The notes beneath the pieces were generated by a model that did not search any database, was not told the origin of the DNA, and saw only the letters and a list, made by a program, of their open reading frames with translations. The position numbers were made by a program, and so were the translations under genes. Below, in pieces: positions 44,051 to 52,030 of a stretch of 64,000 nucleotides of DNA (positions within the stretch are counted from its first letter, which is position 1; every line of letters starts with the position of its first letter). This DNA is from Streptomyces sp. NBC_00390 (lineage in GTDB: Bacteria; Actinomycetota; Actinomycetes; Streptomycetales; Streptomycetaceae). Location: positions 3,968,001 to 4,032,000 of the forward strand of contig NZ_CP107945.1 of assembly GCF_036057275.1 (NCBI RefSeq), read 5' to 3'.

Positions 44051-45211
44051 ATGGCAAAGATCCTTGCGGTGCTCTATCCGGACCCCGTAGGGGGGTATCC
44101 CCCCGACTACGCACGTGACGAGATTCCGGTCATCACCGGCTATCCGGGCGGTCAGACCGCCCCCACCCCGCACGCCATAGATTTCACCCCCGGGCAGCTC
44201 CTCGGCAGTGTCTCGGGAGAACTGGGGCTACGCCGGTTCCTGGAGGAGCGAGGCCACACCTATGCCGTCACCAGCGACAAGGAAGGGCCTGGCTCCACCC
44301 TGGACCGCGAACTGCCCGACGCCGACGTGCTGATCTCACAGCCCTTCTGGCCCGCCTATCTGACCCCTGAGCGGATCGCCGCGGCTCCCCGTCTCAAACT
44401 CGCGATCACCGCGGGGATCGGGTCGGACCACGTCGACCTGCCGAGCGCCATCGCCCACGGCATGACGGTGGCGGAGGTGACCTACAGCAACAGCATCAGC
44501 GTGTCCGAGCACGCCGTCATGCAGATCCTCACGCTGGTGCACAACTACATGCCCGCCCACGAGTGGGTGACCGCCAAGGCGGGCTGGAACATCGCGGACA
44601 GCGTCTCGCGCGCCTACGACATCGAAGGAATGGACGTCGGCGTCCTCGGGTCGGGCCGTATCGGCCAGGCGGTACTGCGCCGCCTCAAGCCGTTCGACGT
44701 CAAGCTGCACTACCACGACGTGCACCGGCTGCCCGGGGACGTCGAGGAGGAGCTGGGGCTGACCTGGCATCCCGACGCGCGTTCGCTGGCCTCCTCGGTC
44801 GACGTGCTGTCCATCCACACTCCGCTGCATCCGCAGACACAGAACCTCTTCGACGACGAACTGATCGGGGTCATGAAGCGCGGTTCGTACATCGTCAACA
44901 CCGCACGCGCGCTCATCGTCGACCGGGATGCCGTGGTGCGAGCCCTCAACAGCGGCCAGCTGGCCGGTTACGCCGGCGACGTCTGGTACCCGCAGCCGCC
45001 GCCGCCCGACCACCCCTGGCGCACCATGCCGTACGAGGCGATGACGCCGCACGTGTCCGGTACGACCCTCTCGGCGCAGGCCCGCTACGCGGCCGGTACC
45101 CGGGAGATCCTGGAGTGCTGGTTCGACGAGCGCCCCATCCGTCCGGAGTACCTGATCGTCGACGGTGGTGGGCTTGCCGGGACCGGAGCGCGCTCCTACA
45201 CGGTTGCCTGA
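44051..45211 (+). CDS. fdh: NAD-dependent formate dehydrogenase
   Basis: 386 residues, D-2-hydroxyacid dehydrogenase fold, metal-free FDH oxidising formate to CO2 with NAD+. Diagnostic residues: PFWPAYLT at 98-105, YSNSISVSEH with Asn147, nucleotide loop GVLGSGRIGQ at 197-206, Asp223 for NAD over NADP, Arg286 in NTARA, Gln315 in WYPQPPP and His334 in TPHVSGTTLSAQ; the Gln-His pair replaces the Glu-His of ordinary dehydrogenases. ATG 44051 follows GGAGGACGGCC. Divergent from the crcB/formamidase block. Confidence 0.95.
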   Translation: MAKILAVLYPDPVGGYPPDYARDEIPVITGYPGGQTAPTPHAIDFTPGQLLGSVSGELGLRRFLEERGHTYAVTSDKEGPGSTLDRELPDADVLISQPFWPAYLTPERIAAAPRLKLAITAGIGSDHVDLPSAIAHGMTVAEVTYSNSISVSEHAVMQILTLVHNYMPAHEWVTAKAGWNIADSVSRAYDIEGMDVGVLGSGRIGQAVLRRLKPFDVKLHYHDVHRLPGDVEEELGLTWHPDARSLASSVDVLSIHTPLHPQTQNLFDDELIGVMKRGSYIVNTARALIVDRDAVVRALNSGQLAGYAGDVWYPQPPPPDHPWRTMPYEAMTPHVSGTTLSAQARYAAGTREILECWFDERPIRPEYLIVDGGGLAGTGARSYTVA

Positions 45212-45463
45212 AATCGAATAACAACCGGTGGACAAGAAATCAGCAGAAGATCCACCACATGAATAGGCAATCGGCATTCTGGCGTGTCATGCCTGCTCCG
45301 AGACCTTGCGTGCTGTGAGCCGACTCACTCCGAATCCGCTGGCGGAGTGCGGCCGAGAGCCTTAGCGTGCGTAAATAGATGGATTTTTTCCTTATGCGAA
45401 GGCACTGGCGCCACGCATACTGTTTCGCAAGAAAACCAAGGTGAACACCGGGAAGGTGGATCA

Positions 45464-45895
45464 GTGAGCAGCATGGACGCCGTGTGGGTGCGGGGCGTGA
45501 ACGGCATTCAGATGCATCACGTGACCGATCTTCAGGATGCCGGCAGGTTTCTGGGCAACGCAGTGATGGCACTGCGGGCCGCACATGTAAGGACCGGCGC
45601 GGACCGGTACTCCAGCATCTCCGCCGAGCTCAAGAGCCTGGTGGAGCGCGTGCGGGAGCTGGAGGACGAGGCGCGGTCGAGCATGCACGACCTGCACTCC
45701 GCCGATCCCGAGCGGTTCGTCCGCTGCCGTGACGGTCACGAGCCGTGGCCCGGCGAGATCCCGGCGGGTTTCATTCCGCGCCACACCTGCAAGGACGAGT
45801 GCCTCTACCACGACCGCGAGGTCCTCGAGGCGATCATGCAGTGCACCTGCGGACGGCCGCCGTGCCAGGCGTGCGAGATCGGCGGAAAGCTCTGA
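45464..45895 (+). CDS. Cys-rich hypothetical protein
   Basis: 143 residues, GTG 45464 after GGGAAGGTGG. Predicted helical middle (AELKSLVERVRELEDEARSS) and a C-terminal part rich in Cys and His (RHTCKDECLYHDREVLEAIM, QCTCGRPPCQACEIGG), plausibly binding zinc. No family recognised. It stands alone, 252 bp after formate dehydrogenase and 100 bp before the inverted att remnant. Confidence 0.6.
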   Translation: MSSMDAVWVRGVNGIQMHHVTDLQDAGRFLGNAVMALRAAHVRTGADRYSSISAELKSLVERVRELEDEARSSMHDLHSADPERFVRCRDGHEPWPGEIPAGFIPRHTCKDECLYHDREVLEAIMQCTCGRPPCQACEIGGKL

Positions 45896-45998
45896 CAGGC
45901 CGGAGCGCGTACCCGAGCGAGTGCGGAGGGAGCCGCCCTGACGGGCGGCTCCCGGCACGTCCATCGGACGAGGAGCTCCGGCCTGGAGCTTTCCCTTG

Positions 45999-46032
45999 GA
46001 GCAGGTGACGGGAAACCGAACCCGCGCTCTGA
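45999..46032 (-). repeat. inverted remnant of the tRNA-Gly 3' end
   Basis: On the minus strand this reads CTCAGAGCGCGGGTTCG, then GTTTCCCGTCACCTGCTC: the tRNA-Gly 3' half with one inserted base and two substitutions. It is opposite in orientation to the other copies, so this part of the island has been inverted or carries an independent, decayed attachment site. Confidence 0.75.
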
Positions 46033-46104
46033 GACCGCTGCGTACCTGGCCGTCGCCGGTGGCTTCTGGGCGCCCGCGGACGGCCCAGGACGCTGGGCGC
46101 TCCG

Positions 46105-46480
46105 GCCGGCCGGAGCACTGACGAGAAGGCTCAGACGCCTTCGCTCGACGTCCCGCTCGACTACGACCGGCCGGCGGGTGACGCCGTCCATCTCGCCGTG
46201 ATCCGGCGCAGCGCCACCGACCCGACCCGCAGGATCGGTTCGCTGTTCTTCAACCCCGCCCGGGCGGTGCCGGCACGGCTGCTCTGCCGGCCTGGTACGA
46301 GCGCTGCTTCCCGACCGGGCTGCGTGAGCGTTTCGACTACTTCACCACCGGCGCCCTGCCGCCTGTCGGGGCCTCCTGCCGACAGGACACCCCGACCTTC
46401 GCCCCGGCCAAGCCGACCGGCGGCATCGCGACGGGCGGCGGTGGACTCGCCAACGCTCACCACGTTCCCTGAGAACCTTC
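46105..46480 (+). pseudogene. alpha/beta-hydrolase (tripeptidyl-aminopeptidase-like) remnant
   Basis: Successive frames give SLDVPLDYDRPAGDAVHLAV, IRRSATDPTRRIGSLFFNP, LPAWYERCFPTGLRERFDYF and PVGASCRQDTPTFAPAKP. They are pieces of the N-terminal half of a secreted Streptomyces alpha/beta hydrolase, with the GGPGGSG oxyanion region and catalytic Ser region deleted. Several frameshifts are present. Situated just after the inverted att remnant. Confidence 0.55.
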
Positions 46481-46515
46481 GACAGCCTGCCGACCTGATC
46501 GCCGTCCACGCCGCG

Positions 46516-47001
46516 TCAGACCGGTGGCCCACCCAGAACTTGGGGAACCGGGCCGCCAGGCAGGCGCCGGTCGTTCCCGCCCGGCCCTGGTGGCCACCCG
46601 CTGACGCCTTCCGCCTGAACATTGCGCAGGGACGCTCCGTCGAACCGGGCACCGGTGACGTCGGTCAGACCGAACGGGGGCATGCCGGTGTTCACGCTTG
46701 AGAGCCTGGCGTCGGTCAGATCGGTGTCGCGCAGGTCAGCACCCCGTAGATCGCATCCGGCCAGGCTGACCTCACGCAGTGAGGCCCCGCGCAGATCTGC
46801 GCCGCTGAAGTCACAGAACTTGAACGAACACCCGTCCAGGGTGGCGTGGCGCAGATCGGCCCCGGTGAACGAGCAACGGGTGAACCGCAGCTGTGACGTG
46901 CGAGCGGAAGCCAGGTTCTGGCCGGTGAAGTCCTCACCGTTGACAGCCGCCCTGCCGTGGAGCGCGGCAAGTCGTTGTCTCGCGGTCAGTGGCGTGGTCA
47001 T
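46516..47001 (-). CDS. pentapeptide-repeat protein
   Basis: 161 residues. Pentapeptide A(D/N)Lxx units run from about residue 25 to 110: FTGQNLASARTSQLRFTRCS, FTGADLRHATLDGCSFKFCD, FSGADLRGASLREVSLAGCD, LRGADLRDTDLTDARL. These form a right-handed quadrilateral helix. The last 40 residues are Pro/Gly-rich and unrelated, so the C-terminus may have been replaced by a frameshift. Some family members protect gyrase; nothing here proves that. Confidence 0.7.
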   Translation of the reverse strand: MTTPLTARQRLAALHGRAAVNGEDFTGQNLASARTSQLRFTRCSFTGADLRHATLDGCSFKFCDFSGADLRGASLREVSLAGCDLRGADLRDTDLTDARLSSVNTGMPPFGLTDVTGARFDGASLRNVQAEGVSGWPPGPGGNDRRLPGGPVPQVLGGPPV

Positions 47002-47488
47002 GCGCGTCAGCGTGCCGGCCGGATCGGTTGCCGTCGCCCGGATTTGCGACAGTTCGCCGCCGTCGGCCGATCACACAGGTCCGGGCCGGTCCGGGAAACG
47101 GGTGCGGCCACCAGTGGTCGTCGGCCGAAGGGCAAGGCACCCAGAGGGCTCACCTCGTTCCGATGCTGTGGGCGGTGCCCTCGGCGAGGGCCCGGGGTTT
47201 GTCCGGGTTGGCCACGTTGTGGATGGCGGTGTTGCCGCGCGAATCCCCCTCGTCTGAGGGCAGGCCATGGTCCGCCTCCGGTCCCGGCGGCTGCCGTGTG
47301 AGCCCCGAGGCTCCACCACCCGCACCGGCAGCCCCGCCAGGCGCGCAGCCAAGCCGAGGCAAGCGGGATCCGGCGTCGGGTGAGGCCTCGGCCGCAGCCT
47401 GCCGTCGACGTACAACCATTGGGCATCCCTGCGGGTCGTAGAGCACAGCTCACGCAGCTCACTGCCCGCTTTCAGACAACGGAGTTCC
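47002..47488. other. gene-free region
   Basis: No convincing gene. A minus-strand string (DAQWLYVDGRLRPRPHPTPD, then LAARLAGLPVRVVEPRG, near 47280-47440) has a protein-like look and may be a fragment of an unidentified gene. The last bases carry the ribosome site (CGGAG) of the FG-GAP gene. Confidence 0.3.
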
Positions 47489-48937
47489 ATGCGCACCACG
47501 GATACCGCCCTCGCCGCCGCAGTGTTCGCGGCGGCTGTATCCGCCCCGTTCCTCGCCGCCCCCTCCGTGGCGGCGGCCACCGCCAAGGCGGCCGACGACT
47601 TCAACGGTGACGGCTACCGCGACTTCGTCATGCTCGGCGGCTCGCACGGCAAGGACAACAGGGTCACCGTCGTCTACGGCACGTCGACCGGCCCCGGCAC
47701 GCGCGTCCAGACCATCCATCAGGACTCGCCCGGCATACCTGGCGCGGTCGAGGAGGGCGACTCGTGGGGATTCGCCGCCGCCACCGCCGACCTCGACCGT
47801 GACGGCTACGCCGACCTGGTCGTGGCCTCACCGGGCGAGAAGGTCGGCGACATCGCCATGCGCGGTGGGCTGACCGTCGTCTGGGGCAGCGCCAAAGGCC
47901 TTGGCTCCGGCACCGTCCTCCACTCGCCCGTCGCGCCGGAGTACGAGGGCTCGGGCGACCAGTTCGGGCTCGACGTCACGGCCGGGGACTTCGACGGCGA
48001 CGGTGACCAGGACCTCGCCGCGATCAGCGCGAGCCAGTCCGGCGTCGTCCTGCTCAAGGGCCCCTTCACCCGCGCCGGCGGACACGGCGGCTGGGAGTCG
48101 CTCGGCGGCGGTCACGGCTATCTGGACGCCTCGCAGCTGGCGGCCGGCCGGGTGACCGCCGACACCGCCACCGACCTTTACATCCTCGGCCGCGATCTCA
48201 CCGACGACGACGTGGACCTGCGGGCCTTCTTCCACCGCGGCGGCAGCGACTTCACCCGCCTCGCCGGCGAGGTACGCGTGCCCGACGACGCAGGCCACCA
48301 GATGGGCAGCGGTCCCATCACCGTCATCGGAGACTTCGACAAGGACGGTTACGGCGACCTGGCCATCGGCCGCGGCTTCGAGCAGCCGGACGGGGAACGG
48401 GGTTACGTCACGGTCCAGTACGGCGGCGCCTCCGGGCCGAACACCGCCCGCAAGCCGGTGAAGTTCACTCAGGACACGGCTGGCGTGCCGGGGTCGTCGG
48501 AGAACGAGGACCACTTCGGTGCCGCCGTCGCCGCCGGCGATGTCAACGGTGACGGGTACGCGGACCTCGCCATCGGCTCTCCCGGCGAGGACCTGGCGGG
48601 CAAGCGCGACGCCGGCATGGTCACGGTGCTGCTCGGCCGCGCCGGCGGCCTGTCCGGCACCGGGGCCAAGGCGTACGACCAGAACACCTCCGGCATCACG
48701 GGCGCCGTCGAGAACGACGACCATGTCGGAATGAGCCTCAAGCTCACCGACTACACCCGGGACGGCCGCGCCGACCTGGCGGTGGACACCAACGAGTGGC
48801 TGGACAACACGCGGCATGGCCTCGTCCACCTGCTGAAGGGCTCGGCGTCCGGGACCACCGGCACCGGCTCGAAGTCGTACACCGTGATCTCGCTCAAGCT
48901 GTCGTACACCTGGCTCGGTGGTCCCTTCACCCACTGA
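47489..48937 (+). CDS. secreted FG-GAP propeller protein 5 (island copy)
   Basis: 482 residues, signal peptide to about residue 30, then DDFNGDGYRDFVMLGGSHGK. It follows the same plan as the 17-24 kb array: DLDRDGYADLVVASP, DFDGDGDQDLAAISA, DFDKDGYGDLAIGRG, DVNGDGYADLAIGSP and DYTRDGRADLAVDTN, with VPG-x-x-E spacers before each blade. It is separated by some 23 kb from the array and lies within the tRNA-Gly island, so it is a dispersed paralog rather than a tandem member. ATG 47489 follows CGGAG. Confidence 0.86.
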   Translation: MRTTDTALAAAVFAAAVSAPFLAAPSVAAATAKAADDFNGDGYRDFVMLGGSHGKDNRVTVVYGTSTGPGTRVQTIHQDSPGIPGAVEEGDSWGFAAATADLDRDGYADLVVASPGEKVGDIAMRGGLTVVWGSAKGLGSGTVLHSPVAPEYEGSGDQFGLDVTAGDFDGDGDQDLAAISASQSGVVLLKGPFTRAGGHGGWESLGGGHGYLDASQLAAGRVTADTATDLYILGRDLTDDDVDLRAFFHRGGSDFTRLAGEVRVPDDAGHQMGSGPITVIGDFDKDGYGDLAIGRGFEQPDGERGYVTVQYGGASGPNTARKPVKFTQDTAGVPGSSENEDHFGAAVAAGDVNGDGYADLAIGSPGEDLAGKRDAGMVTVLLGRAGGLSGTGAKAYDQNTSGITGAVENDDHVGMSLKLTDYTRDGRADLAVDTNEWLDNTRHGLVHLLKGSASGTTGTGSKSYTVISLKLSYTWLGGPFTH

Positions 48938-48963
48938 CCAGGTGGGTTCGTTCCATGCGGTCG

Positions 48964-48996
48964 ACGGCCGGTTCTGCTCGTGGCGGGACCGGCCGT
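48964..48996 (+). terminator. hairpin after FG-GAP gene 5
   Basis: ACGGCCGGT (48964-48972) pairs with ACCGGCCGT (48988-48996), loop 15 nt, 27 bp past the stop. Confidence 0.65.
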
Positions 48997-49052
48997 TCGT
49001 GTGACGCCGACGGCTTCCCCGGCGTCCCACCGGGACCCGTTTTCACTGGTCA

Positions 49053-49101
49053 GCGGGTGATTCCACATCCAGGACAGCGGGTTCGCCTCCCGTCACCCGC
49101 T
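49053..49101 (+). pseudogene. pseudo-tRNA-Gly (acceptor and T-arm only)
   Basis: GCGGGTG (49053-49059) can pair with CACCCGC (49094-49100), and the T-arm GCGGG-TTCGCCT-CCCGT (49077-49093) is intact apart from two loop changes, but the D-arm and anticodon arm are reduced to 17 nt of unrelated sequence. It resembles a decayed copy of tRNA-Gly(CCC) and marks the probable right boundary of the island. Confidence 0.65.
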
Positions 49102-49204
49102 CCGGCGGAACCAGGCCCTGTGTCACCGCGTCACAGGGGCGGTACGGCCGCCACCCCCTCACCGCACAGCCTCCACTCGCCGCCATCAGTCCCCGGGGGG
49201 ACCC

Positions 49205-50125
49205 ATGCGCACGAACGCCGCACGCGCCGTCGATCTGCTCGTCGTACTCGCCCTGCTCACCGCCGCAACCGGTGCCGTCGCCGGCTGCGGCAGCGAGAAG
49301 GCCGGCGGCCATGGCGCGCGGGTCGGCGACGACGACCCGGCGCCGGAGTCGGAGGCCCGCGCCCGCCGGGTCGCCGACGCCTGGGACGGCTCCAAGGCCG
49401 CCGAGACATGGCGCAAGGGCTACTACCCGGTGGGGGAGACGGTCCAGCTGCCCGAGAACGCCTTCCGCAACGGAGCCGACAAACGCGCCTACGGGACCCG
49501 GAACTTCGTCCTTCGCGGCGAACTTCCCGCCACCCCGCAGAAGGACGGCAAGGTGAAATGGGAGAGCGGAGGCTCGCTCACGCTGCCGCTGATGGGGGCG
49601 CGGAAGGCGTACGAGACCGTGGCCCGCGGCAGCAACGACGGCCCGCACCTCACCGTGACCGGGGCGAAGCTGGGCGAGATGACGCTGGCCACCAGCCGTG
49701 GCCCGGCGACGGTCCCGGCCTGGCTGTTCACCCTGGAGGGCTACGACACCCCGCTCAAGCGGGTCGCCCTCGGCCCGTCGAAGCTCCCCCAGGCGCCGGT
49801 CAAGCCGGTCGGGGAGGTGCCCACCGACGAGCTGGCGCCGCTCGGCCGGCTGGTCGAGGTGGCCGCGGACGGCCGGTCCGTCACCGTGATGGCCACCCAC
49901 GGAGCCTGTGACGACGGCCCTGCCGTGGACGTGCTGGAGACGGCCGGCAGCGTGGTGCTGTCCGCATCCGTCGTCGGGACGAACGACGGTCCCTGCACCA
50001 GCCAGCTGCTCGGCGAGGAGGTGACGGTGACGCTGGACCGCCCGGTCGGCGACCGTCTCCTGCTGGACGCGTTCACGGGCCGCCCGGTGCCGAACGAGGA
50101 GGACGGGCCCTCGCCGAGCCAGTAG
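49205..50125 (+). CDS. lipoprotein of unknown function
   Basis: 306 residues. Signal peptide with lipobox VAGC (Cys28), then a charged linker and a beta-rich domain with no recognised family (GYYPVGETVQLPENAFRNGA, AWLFTLEGYDTPLKRVALGP, ATHGACDDGPAVDVLETAG, GPCTSQLLGEEVTVTLDRP). Two late cysteines could form a disulfide. ATG 49205 follows a G-run. It is the first gene outside the island remnant. Confidence 0.7.
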   Translation: MRTNAARAVDLLVVLALLTAATGAVAGCGSEKAGGHGARVGDDDPAPESEARARRVADAWDGSKAAETWRKGYYPVGETVQLPENAFRNGADKRAYGTRNFVLRGELPATPQKDGKVKWESGGSLTLPLMGARKAYETVARGSNDGPHLTVTGAKLGEMTLATSRGPATVPAWLFTLEGYDTPLKRVALGPSKLPQAPVKPVGEVPTDELAPLGRLVEVAADGRSVTVMATHGACDDGPAVDVLETAGSVVLSASVVGTNDGPCTSQLLGEEVTVTLDRPVGDRLLLDAFTGRPVPNEEDGPSPSQ

Positions 50126-50226
50126 GGCTCTTCAGGTGTCTGGTCAGGTCGCGATCGGGTTCGACCAGGGGGAACCGGTCTGCGGAGCCCGACCGTGCGG
50201 CCGTCATGCGGCCTGCGGGGAAGTGG

Positions 50227-50583
50227 TCAGTCGTGGGGCGGGAGTTGGCCGAGCTGGTGGTCGGCGACGCTGAGGGCCTCCTCCACCAAGCGGCGCAAGT
50301 GCCCGTGGCGCAGGGCGTAGATGACGCGTCGGCCCTCCTTGCGTGCGGTGACAAGACCGGCCAGCCGGAGTCTGCTCAGGTGCTGGCTGACCGCGGGCCG
50401 CGCCGCCCCGCACGCCCGGGTCAGGGTGGTCACATCCGCCTCGCCCTCGCCGAGCCGTTGCAGCAGGGCCAGGCGGGTTCGGTCGGCGAGCAGACCCAGC
50501 ACCTCCACCGCCACCGCCAGTCGTGTGCCGTCGTCCGGCTCCTGCGCATCGTGCGCACCTGACAGGTGCAAGCGTGCGTTCAT
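50227..50583 (-). CDS. ArsR-family metal-responsive repressor
   Basis: 118 residues. Winged HTH: LGLLADRTRLALLQRLGEGE, VTTLTRACGAARPAVSQHLS, RLRLAGLVTARKEGRRVIYA. The C-terminal helix holds HGHLRRLVEEAL and DHQLGQLPPHD, with His/Asp residues that could form the alpha5 zinc/cobalt site found in SmtB-like members. ATG 50583; an in-frame ATG at 50619 is less likely. Divergent from a cation diffusion facilitator, so it probably represses that gene until metal binds. Confidence 0.85.
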   Translation of the reverse strand: MNARLHLSGAHDAQEPDDGTRLAVAVEVLGLLADRTRLALLQRLGEGEADVTTLTRACGAARPAVSQHLSRLRLAGLVTARKEGRRVIYALRHGHLRRLVEEALSVADHQLGQLPPHD

Positions 50584-50588
50584 ACGCA
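50575..50588. promoter_or_regulatory. candidate ArsR operator
   Basis: TGCGT-TCAT-ACGCA, a perfect 5-bp inverted repeat overlapping the arsR start and lying in the divergent promoter region shared with the efflux gene. Position fits autoregulation; sequence specificity is not proven. Confidence 0.4.
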
Positions 50589-50662
50589 CATACTGAGGGC
50601 GTGCGTGGCCGGTGTGCAACGGCCCGCCCTGCCCACCCGCGACCCGGAAGGACCGAGCTGCC

Positions 50663-51781
50663 GTGAGCGAGAAGAGCGCACCCCACCGGCCGCACCGCCA
50701 CGACCACGGCGCGGGCCATCACGGGCACGCGCCCCCCGGACAGGCGCCCGACGGCCACGACGGCCACGCGCACAGCAGCCCGCCCGGCCGGTGGGCACGG
50801 ATCAGGCACCGGATCGCGCACCTGGTCACCCCACACTCGCACGAGGCCGCCGACAAGGTCGACTCCGCCATGGAGACCTCCGCCGACGGCATGCGCACCC
50901 TGTGGATCTCGCTCGGGATCCTGGCAGCCACCGCCGCGCTGCAGGCCGTTGTCGTGGTGCTCTCCGGGTCGGTGGCTCTGCTGGGCGACACCGTCCACAA
51001 CGCCGCCGACGCGCTCACCGCCCTGCCGCTGGGCATCGCCTTCGTCCTCGGCCGCAGGGCGGCCAGCCGTCGGTTCACCTACGGCTTCGGCCGCGCCGAG
51101 GACCTGGCCGGCATCGCCATCGTCGCCACCATCGCCGCCTCCTGCGCCCTGGCCGCGTACACCGCCGTCGGCCGACTGCTCGACCCGCGGGAGATCACCC
51201 ACCTCCCGGCCGTCGCCGCCGCCGCGGCGGTCGGCTTCGCCGGCAACGAGTGGGTGGCCCGCTACCGCATCCGTACCGGCCGCAGGATCGGCTCCGCCGC
51301 ACTGGTCGCCGACGGGCTGCACGCCCGCACGGACGCCTTCACCTCCCTGGCCGTCCTGTTCGGCGCAGGCGGTGCCGCGCTCGGCTGGAGACTGGCGGAC
51401 CCGATCGTCGGCCTGCTCATCACCGTGGCCATCGCCCTCGTCCTCAAGGACGCCGCCCGGGAGGTCTTCCGCCGCCTCATGGACGCCGTCGATCCCGCCC
51501 TGGTCGACTCCGCCGAGGCCGCCCTGCGGAACGTGCCGGGCGTGGAAGAGGTGGGCGAGCTGCGGATGCGGTGGATCGGGCACCAGCTGCGGGCCGAGGT
51601 CGCCATCGTCGTGGACGGCCACCTGAACCTCCGCGAGGCCCACCGGGTCGCCGTCGACGCCGAGCACGCGCTGCTGCACGCCGTGCCCCGTCTCACCGCC
51701 GCCCTCGTCCACGCCGATCCGGCCGCCGGCAGCGGCGAGGCGGACCCGCACGCGGCTCTGGCCCACCATGCCGCGGTCTGA
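50663..51781 (+). CDS. cation diffusion facilitator (zinc/cobalt efflux)
   Basis: 372 residues. His-rich N-terminus (HRPHRHDHGAGHHGHAPPG), six helices, transport-site motifs SGSVALLGDTVHNAADALTA (TM2, HN-x-x-D type) and ADGLHARTDAFTSLAVLFGA (TM5, H-x-x-x-D), and a C-terminal cytoplasmic ferredoxin-like domain (VDPALVDSAEAALRNVPGVE). Exports divalent metal in exchange for protons. GTG 50663 (VSEKSAPHRPHRHDHG) is taken as start. Divergent from the ArsR gene. Confidence 0.9.
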   Translation: MSEKSAPHRPHRHDHGAGHHGHAPPGQAPDGHDGHAHSSPPGRWARIRHRIAHLVTPHSHEAADKVDSAMETSADGMRTLWISLGILAATAALQAVVVVLSGSVALLGDTVHNAADALTALPLGIAFVLGRRAASRRFTYGFGRAEDLAGIAIVATIAASCALAAYTAVGRLLDPREITHLPAVAAAAAVGFAGNEWVARYRIRTGRRIGSAALVADGLHARTDAFTSLAVLFGAGGAALGWRLADPIVGLLITVAIALVLKDAAREVFRRLMDAVDPALVDSAEAALRNVPGVEEVGELRMRWIGHQLRAEVAIVVDGHLNLREAHRVAVDAEHALLHAVPRLTAALVHADPAAGSGEADPHAALAHHAAV

Positions 51782-52030
51782 CCCGGCGGACGTGGCGCAG
51801 CCGCCCCGATGCCCATGCCGTCGTCCGGCGTTCGCCCCCGAGGGTTACCCTGCACTGTGGACCAGCCCCGTGCGTGCGAAGGCAGGTGAGACCGCGATGC
51901 GTGGTGAACCTCCCAGTCGCGCGCCGCTGGACGCCGGGCCGACCGGACCCTAGCCGGATCCGAAGGCGGCGTCCGCGGCGTGTCCTTGTCCTCGGCCGCC
52001 TTCTCTTCCTGCCTGCGGAAGGACTCCGTC

